Shown one piece after another: positions 59,101-64,000 of a stretch of DNA of 64,000 nt. The notes beneath the pieces are model-generated. The model did no database searches and had not been told where the DNA came from. It was given only the letters and a program-made list of their open reading frames with translations. Within the stretch, counting starts at the first letter, position 1. Each line of letters begins with the position of its first letter. The translations under genes and the position numbers were made by a program. Source of the stretch: Branchiostoma floridae (Eukaryota > Chordata > Leptocardii > Amphioxiformes > Branchiostomatidae); assembly GCF_000003815.2 (NCBI RefSeq), contig NC_049982.1:29599433-29663432 (forward strand), in the 5' to 3' direction.

Positions 59101-61740
59101 ATAATGTTGGGACTATTTCCTGGTTGTGCATGGGCCTCTTCACTTGATGGTTATGCGTTTGAGGGGGTGGGAGGGTTTGGGGGTATATTTTTTTGCAAAT
59201 TATGCCGTAAGATTTCCAATGACGCGGATTTTATCACAGCTGGGATGATTGGCTTTCATATGAGGGTAAGTTTTTAATCACAGTAACGTCAGAAAGGTGA
59301 GTTATTGCCACTGTCTTTCTCTGCTTTTTTGGGTACATTTCAATGGGCCAGGGATTGCCTGGCGACTGCCCTTCATATGGAGGTCATCGAGGGGATCGTA
59401 GAATTCGATTAAAAATTGGGATATTCGTCAGGGAAATCAGTTCTCGGTAAGGTTAATGTCCCCCTCCGGTAGACTTCCCTGGCAAATTATTCTCCCTTTA
59501 GAGCCAGCATAGTCAGTCTGCTGCAGACTTTTTTTTGTTAAGCTGCAGGAAGTGACAAAGATTTATAAATGACATCGCCGCCTACATTGATTTTCTCATG
59601 ATTTTGAAAATGAACAAATTTTGTCTGTTTCTAACACCAGGACCATAATGACAATCAAAGCATAAGGAAATTTTTTTGAAGAAACTGATCCTTTTTTTTT
59701 ACTTGATTGTGCCCACAAAATTGTCTAAGGGAAGCCTTTGGCATTCCTAGCACATTTGACAGTCTCCCCTCCAATCCAACATGGCCGCCGTATCTGGAAT
59801 GACACTTATTGCCTTGAGAATACTCGATTGGAATTTAAGTCATAACCCTGGTGTCTATTTCTTCATATCAGGCGTTTGAGTAGCTATAAAACGTTATCAT
59901 ATGATGTAATGTCAAATCTTGCGTTGCTATAGCGACCGGTGCTGGTGGTGGCACCGCCGCAGAGGGTGGGCACGCGACAGGGGGAACTCCACACACAGGC
60001 GCCACCATGCGTCAAGGCATCGTTACTGCAGCCGGGTCTTCTGACAACTCCACAATGTACACTGAAGGTAAGATGCACTCTGCCTTGTGTATTTTCTGTA
60101 TCTAACGTGGAAAGATCTATACTTTGCCGACTACGCCCAGGGAGTCAATACATACAGGTGTGTGTTTGCTTTAGTTGGTGTGTATTCGTGGTTATTTGAT
60201 TACGCTGTCATGTTTTTTGTATATAATGTATTCGTATGGTACTGCGGCGTAACATTAATGTACGTTTAGAGAATGGCAACTCCAAGTATTCTTCCTTCAA
60301 GCAATGACTGTAATTAAAGGCTTGGTAAATACATGTACTTCCAAATTTCCCACGGCTGACAGTCCATCTTGTTCACTGAGAGTGATCTTGTCTCGATCTC
60401 GCGAGAGAGCACGAGGCTTGATCAGGCTTGCGTAGATCATCTGCCCCCTTCTCCAAAGTCGTACCTATCCCTATTCCGCAAGGAAATCAATAACGTTTAG
60501 AGAATGATTCTCAAACTTGCTGTCCCCTGCAGGTCCAGACAACACCATGTGTTACCACTGCGAGGGGACATCGCGGGAATGCATGACGGGAAATGGCCTA
60601 GGGGGACATGCCATCAGGTGCCAAGAGCAAGAAGCATGCTGGGTAAGTTTTTTTAAAAACGTTGATTAGAGTTTGTACACTTTTGATACGAACTCCACAT
60701 TCTAACGTTTGCTTTTAGAATAAAGTGACTTTGCCAATGAAACAATCGTTAATCTAGTTATATATATAAAGTCATTATACCTCCTCTAACTGATGTGGTG
60801 CATCTTTGCTTACTTTCCAACACATCAGATCGTAGATTTAACGTTTGTTCTGAGTATGGCCCATTCACAAGTTTTCCCAGATAATTAGGTCCAATTTGAG
60901 GTCACGGACTTCGACCTGATCCTCCGGTTCTGAACCGTATACGTGTACTTGGAAATTCTGTACTAGTACCCACCACTAGTCGTAAATGGATAGTATTTGT
61001 AAGGCTAGTCTTTATGATACCGCATGGTGGCGCTGTATGGCAAGGAGCTAAATATTTTTTCCCCACAAGGTGGAACGAATCGGAGAGGATTTCAACGTGT
61101 CGTACAAACGGAGCTGCAAGCCTTCGTGCACCGACTACTGGAAGTACGAGACCTGCATGACAGCCGACAGGCAAGCAAAGGTAATAATAAGCTTTGGGGA
61201 CCAGTCACATTCTTACGATTTTCGTACGATTGTCGTAGCATCGTCGTACGATTGTCGTATGATCGTCATACGATTGTCGCAGGATCGTCATACGATTGTC
61301 GTAGGGTTGCCGTAGGGTTGTCTTAGGTTTGTTGTAGAGTTGTAGTAACATTGCAAAATGAAGACATTCGCGTGATAGCCTTCCGCATAAGTCGTACAAA
61401 ACTCAACTGTTTGCCTAGCTAAAAGGAAGATCTTCGAGATGGATCATTGTCTAAAGTTGAGAAGTGTTCGAATGTTGATGATGTACTAACTGCTTTCTGA
61501 CTATGCTCACCAATATCTGCGATGATCATGCCCCGTGGGTATCTGTACGTTTATTTTCAGATGTGCAAACTGTGCTGCACGGACGATCGGTGTAACACCC
61601 ACATCCTGACGGGCCACAACGACCCTCGGGCCCCCGTCCGAAGTGGCAACAGTGGTGCCGAGGGGATATTGGCGTCCCTCGGGCTTATGTCCATCCTCGC
61701 TCTCGCAATGTGTGCGGATATTCTCTCACTTATTACTTAG
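47142..61740 (+). CDS. CUB-LDLA-CUB-Ly6/uPAR protein, probably GPI-anchored
   Basis: Twelve coding exons join in frame: 47,142-47,196, 48,317-48,349, 50,640-50,742, 54,739-54,835, 55,894-56,000, 56,730-56,935, 57,445-57,638, 58,632-58,896, 59,933-60,067, 60,533-60,642, 61,070-61,180 and 61,561-61,740, giving 531 residues. Order: signal peptide MEGEFLFVAVVLVLSG; CUB1, about 30-147 (CGRADGG, AISSPGHPAMYP, WRIIVDEGQRI, CRYDYF, IRDGSE, GFGIEW); LDL-A, about 150-186, with six Cys and CDLINDC...TDEGADC; CUB2, about 202-310 (STPNYPSFYIAGMDCAWTL, GYRVQWSL); a short Cys-containing segment; a Gly/Thr-rich linker, about 353-398; a Ly6/uPAR domain, about 403-484, starting CYHCEGTSREC and closing CCTDDRCN; then a hydrophobic tail after RSGNSGAEG typical of GPI attachment. 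Exon 3 is easily missed because it is only 103 bp; it supplies the first half of CUB1 and restores phase (1 in, 2 out). CUB and LDL-A modules bind ligands outside the cell, so a cell-surface receptor or co-receptor is likely. The ligand is unknown. Confidence 0.85.
47830..48167 (-). mobile_element. tRNA-derived SINE in intron 1 of the CUB/Ly6 gene
   Basis: Read on the minus strand, GTCCCTGTAGCTCAATTGGT (A-box-like) and AAGTTCAATCCTGC (B-box-like) form a tRNA-like head, followed by ~230 bp of unrelated body ending near 47,830. The tRNA arms do not pair properly and there is no intact acceptor stem, so it is a SINE and not a tRNA gene. It differs from the SINE at 31,562. Confidence 0.7.
48794..49765. 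mobile_element. 972 bp TTAA-flanked MITE in intron 2 of the CUB/Ly6 gene
   Basis: Intact TTAA target sites lie on both sides (48,790-48,793 and 49,766-49,769). Ends CCCTCAAGCACCCGA and, inverted, TCGGGTGTTTGAGGG are followed inward by the palindromic GGGGTCCAAACGGACCCC, which is repeated at the right end (GGGGTCCAAATGGACCCC) and inside at about 49,554. No transposase is encoded. The core contains GTTGCCATGGCAAC (49,181-49,194), TGACGTCA (49,349-49,356) and AAGATGGCCGCC, aligning with the otherwise different element at 43,814. Confidence 0.9.
49181..49194. promoter_or_regulatory. Exact RFX X-box palindrome inside a MITE
   Basis: GTTGCCATGGCAAC is a perfect 14 bp palindrome equal to the classic RFX-dimer site. 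It is accompanied 155 bp downstream by the CRE octamer TGACGTCA running into ATTGG (an inverted CCAAT). Presence of the motifs is certain; activity is unknown. Confidence 0.45.
49770..50639. other. Intron 2 remainder
   Basis: No gene seen. A small tandem repeat of about 11 bp (GCCGACTTACG variants) lies at 50,383-50,425. A GATCGTGCA doublet lies at 50,326-50,345. Confidence 0.5.
50810..51910. repeat. 17 bp minisatellite with higher-order repeats, intron 3
   Basis: About 64 copies of a 17 bp unit (CGGTACCCATTATCGTG) with recurrent variants (CGGTAACC, CGGTTACC, ATCTTG, ATCCTG). A 12-unit block starting with the one-base-longer ATTATCTTTG occurs at 51,011, 51,216 and 51,557, showing second-level duplication. 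Because 17 is not a multiple of three, open frames across it cycle through the same Tyr/Pro/Ser/Cys-rich words; they are not genes. It begins 70 bp after exon 3. Confidence 0.97.
53116..53466 (-). CDS. YqaJ-like nuclease domain fragment in the inverted-repeat element
   Basis: Following an acceptor (AATAG at 53,467), 116 residues are open. They include KTSHRYHHQVQGNVYCC, then WADFVVYFG, LFCERIKVD and a C-terminal helix-rich part. The sequence H-x2-QVQG followed by a W-x-DFVV strand is the C-terminal half of the YqaJ-type PD-(D/E)XK exonuclease fold. The D and ExK catalytic strands would come earlier and are not seen, so this copy is partial. Direction and position suggest it follows the THAP-like exon in one transcript, but a donor joining them was not identified. 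Confidence 0.5.
   Translation of the reverse strand, partial: AVQNKTFFLTKVDSSAALKTSHRYHHQVQGNVYCCNLNWADFVVYFGMDNLFCERIKVDSEWQKKNIPKLDHFHKTAILPELFTQRAKGGKKLYDMYEEIQWTTMYSTGKWTPYLS
53560..53811 (-). CDS. THAP-like zinc-finger exon in the inverted-repeat element
   Basis: After the acceptor CTTTTTCAG the exon reads INASRSKFTSAGKYCKSYGC, then NSRQSK, FFKIPP and KHWDCLVKRQL. The spacing of the first Cys pair, the following FFKIP and the W...R run recall the THAP DNA-binding domain (C-x2-4-C, F-P, W). The closing C-x2-H was not found before the stop at 53,560; it may be in a later exon or lost. THAP domains occur in P-element and Kolobok transposases and their domesticated relatives. The assignment rests on pattern only. 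Confidence 0.45.
   Translation of the reverse strand: MNASRSKFTSAGKYCKSYGCNSRQSKCVNEEKVPTCIIFFKIPPNVLDDNTLLKHWDCLVKRQLGRDNFTMNMKLEMYVFYTF
54384..54458 (-). CDS. Start exon of the inverted-repeat element's gene
   Basis: ATG at 54,458 opens 25 codons beginning MASPSIDSIESTSEIRC and ending WQHPP at a GTAAAT donor. An identical 75 bp frame and donor occur on the plus strand in the left arm (52,070-52,144). The exon ends in phase 0, matching the acceptor of the THAP-like exon. Confidence 0.45.
55182..55750. mobile_element. Probable inverted-repeat element in intron 4
   Basis: GGGCCTTCACACTGAAACC at the left and, inverted, CTCGTGTGAAGGGGAC at the right form short imperfect ends. An inner copy (TCCCCTTCACACGAG, 55,291) pairs exactly with the right end, suggesting a nested or rearranged element. 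The interior is rich in GGAATG/GAATTC words. No target duplication is certain and the family is unassigned. Confidence 0.5.
55751..55893. other. Intron 4 remainder before exon 5
   Basis: Nothing beyond a usable polypyrimidine region and the TACTATAG acceptor of exon 5. Confidence 0.5.
56001..56729. other. Intron 5, with a small inverted repeat
   Basis: GGTGGACGTGGTTTCAAA (56,276-56,293) is loosely inverted at 56,323-56,343 (TTTGAAACCACATCC) around an AT-rich loop. Short CTCGTG/CTCTCGCG repeats lie before exon 6. Confidence 0.5.
60262..60506. mobile_element. Degraded relative of the 30,671 element in intron 9, flanked by 14 bp direct repeats
   Basis: CTTCAAGCAATGACTGTAAT...AAAGGCTTGGTAAATACATG...ACTTCCAAATTTCCCACGGC and ATCTCGCGAGAGAG align with the left arm of the element at 30,671. 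CTATTCCGCAAGGA aligns with its centre; the right arm is gone. ACGTTTAGAGAATG stands at both borders (60,262-60,275 and 60,493-60,506). The insertion ends 26 bp before exon 10. Confidence 0.65.
60888..60984 (+). mobile_element. Right-end relic of the hAT-like element in intron 10
   Basis: GACCTGATCCTCCGGTTCTGAACC...GAAATTCTGTACTAGTACCCACCACTAG follows the right end at 32,270-32,340 with many point changes. The left part is absent. Confidence 0.65.
61208..61345. repeat. 11 bp minisatellite in intron 11
   Basis: About eleven copies of CGTACGATTGT with an alternating variant (CGTAGCATCGT, CATACGATTGT), so a 22 bp step is also visible. Many units are near-palindromic (CGTACG). It begins about 30 bp after exon 11. 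Confidence 0.85.
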
Positions 61741-64000
61741 AATGCACCCCCTCCCCCTAAAATTTAGCTGATAAAGATGTTGTAGTATGAAGACAAAGCA
61801 GAGTTTTGACAACCTCTCATATAAAATGTTTGGAGGTTGGGTTAGACATACAATTGCACGAAATTGTACTACAAAAACGTCAGCACATATGTAAAGCAAG
61901 CTCATTAGCAAAGTCCCACCAAAGGCCTTGACGATATGATGTGAAGAGGCTCTGCTAAACCGGACGGAGGTTTCCAATTTTGTGGGCGTGGCCCCTATTA
62001 CCAGCTGTCAATCAATCAGAGAATTGCCTAAATGTGTAAAGTGGAAAACTCGGTTAAACAGAGCCTTCCCTCTGTACAGGCCTTCGGGGAATGTTAGTAA
62101 AGATATTAAACATAAGGAATTTAACTGTTTCGCACGACTAAAAGTTGCTTTGTGAGAAGCTTTCGTACGAGAACCGCCATCTTTCTTTAGCTATTATGAT
62201 AGATAACCATGGTATCAATCCTTGTTTGCTACACCATGTAGATAACCATATAACCAGAGGGTCAAAGGTCATATGGGTTAAATGATACAAGTGTGTTATT
62301 TTGATTTTACCACAATATGACAATTTGCCAACTCACGAGTTATACATATATTGATACAGTCTAGAGGATTTAATGTGTTGAGCACAATTCACTGATTTGA
62401 ACGCATTTGAAATACGACAACTGATTGTGTTCTTTTATTTATGACTTTTCTGGGAACAAGATCATGATTCATGCCCATGAAAATCGTGCTGGAGGGAACT
62501 CGTTCCCAGAGATGGCATGACCGAGAAGGTATGATGACATTTTGTGTTCCAAATAAGTCTTGAAGAAAACACTGTTATGTTATGTCGTTTGAAGTAAAGT
62601 CCTTGTTTTGTATTGTTGTACACATCTTTGTGTTCTTTGTCGTTTGCGCGTTCGTTTGTTACGTTATCGCTTATTTGTCAGAATGCTAAAATTACCTGAA
62701 ATATTTAAACTTCTTTCAAGACATTGAAAGAATTTTGAAAGTAAATGCACAAATATCCATCTAACCAATCAGCAATTTACAAACATGTAGGTCAACCTTT
62801 TACTGTTTGAAAATGTTTTAAAATTTTGTATTAGTTTTGAAATATAAACTGAAGTTACTATGTCCTCAAACATATTGCTAGATACGAGCTACGTCGTAAT
62901 ATTAGAAATCGTTTCAAATAGTCACTTATCTTAATTAGATATCTACAGCCTACAAGGGTTTCCAAAATGTTAGAACAAAGGGCAAGAAATACTAATGGTA
63001 TGATGGATATGAAATAGTGAATCGGTTCTTAAAAAATCATTCTTTATCTATACAAATTGGTACACACAAATAGCAGCCACAAAGAATTTTACATAGAATG
63101 TATTTCAAACGGATGAGAACTCAATATTACATTAATTTGATTTATAACGAACGATTAACCACAATGGTACCATTTATCTATGCATATACATTATGCCATA
63201 TATTTTGGTAATGACATACAATTTTAGCATATAGAACAAGCATTTGCAAGCAAATACAATTTACTTGCAAAATCACATCTAACATAAATTCACACCAAAG
63301 CCTGAAACATATATTATTTACAAGCATGATACATAAAACAGACATTTATTCAATGCACGCTTTTATAACAGACGAAAATTCTAGAAGTTTTCTTTTCAAA
63401 TTGTAACAATGAAGTGCACAGCTGCACCTTTACTAAATGAGATTACTTCTCAGTCCTTATTTTTTTGCTTTGATATATTTCATGGTAAGGATCCCCCCCC
63501 CATATAGAGTATTACATTTCCCTTTCCCAAACAAGGTAGGAAAATATAGTCATCCCTATCTAAAAAGCTCCTAGACTTCATACTCATGAAGTTGCATAAC
63601 TGATTTATCAAAAGCCATCTACATATTTTGGGCTGTCAAAGCCATGTCAAGTGCACTCAGACAACAAGCAAAACATCATTATTTGCATATTTGTATAATA
63701 TCTCAGTATCCACTGCAAACAAAGCATTTTAACTATTTTTTCAGTATATAACACAAACCTTAACATTAGCTATATACATGCAATACTTATCTGTATGCAT
63801 CAATATTCTTACAGTGTGCTCACAAATAATACGAACATTACAATGCTGTGTTACACATCTTACATACTGTTTATCGGTTATTCGGATGAATTTCCAAAGA
63901 AAACTCTTAGGGTTAAAGTTCCATAAATTTACTTTCCGGAAAACCAAAGCGCAAACAACAGATAAAAGTAAGGCCTCCCTAACGATGGTAAAGGACGAAA
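61741..64000. other. 3' UTR and flank of the CUB/Ly6 gene, otherwise nothing recognised
   Basis: AT-rich sequence without a supportable gene on either strand. No canonical AATAAA stands close to the stop codon; ATTAAA occurs at about 62,106. A short C-run is at 63,493. Confidence 0.5.

Overview
The window is metazoan nuclear DNA: genes are split by GT-AG introns, no bacterial gene organisation is visible, and the non-coding part is full of small transposons, microsatellites and a satellite array. Ly6/uPAR, CUB and LDL-A domains on one GPI-anchored protein, short introns packed with terminal-inverted-repeat elements, and tRNA-derived SINEs suggest an invertebrate deuterostome, most likely a lancelet (Branchiostoma). 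That species guess is inference; no sequence search was possible.

Layout. 1-22,148: tandem satellite with a ~205 bp unit, broken by a 5'-truncated LINE (6,594-8,368, minus strand) and several assembly gaps. 22,324-23,659: last four coding exons of an ARF-family GTPase on the plus strand; its first exons are not here, so the satellite lies in its intron or has cut it off. 24,460-26,962: a second block of the same satellite. 27,076-29,215: degenerate duplicated repeats and a 345 bp inverted-repeat element. 29,346-29,913: a small secreted helical protein with an apparent frameshift. 29,914-36,500: no convincing gene, but several non-autonomous DNA transposons, a SINE and a 24 bp perfect hairpin. 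36,527-40,888: a seven-exon class-3 lipase-like gene with an N-terminal acylation motif; its introns hold long TG tracts. 40,889-47,141: non-coding, with more elements. 47,142-61,740: a twelve-exon gene for a secreted or GPI-anchored protein ordered signal peptide, CUB, LDL-A, CUB, Gly/Thr linker, Ly6/uPAR domain, GPI signal. Its introns hold a SINE, a TTAA-flanked element, a 17 bp minisatellite and a 2.6 kb inverted-repeat element that carries THAP-like and YqaJ-like coding exons. 61,741-64,000: nothing recognised.

The three multi-exon genes are unrelated neighbours rather than a pathway. All exon models were built by eye from splice sites, reading phase and domain continuity. Every junction given keeps the frame, and total coding lengths are 545 codons (lipase) and 532 codons (CUB/Ly6), stop included. 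The most unusual items are the CUB-LDLA-CUB-Ly6 architecture, the THAP/YqaJ inverted-repeat element, the ARF-like GTPase with Arg in place of the catalytic Gln beside a satellite array, and the shared regulatory-type palindromes (X-box, CRE, TCTCGCGAGA) inside several transposon families.
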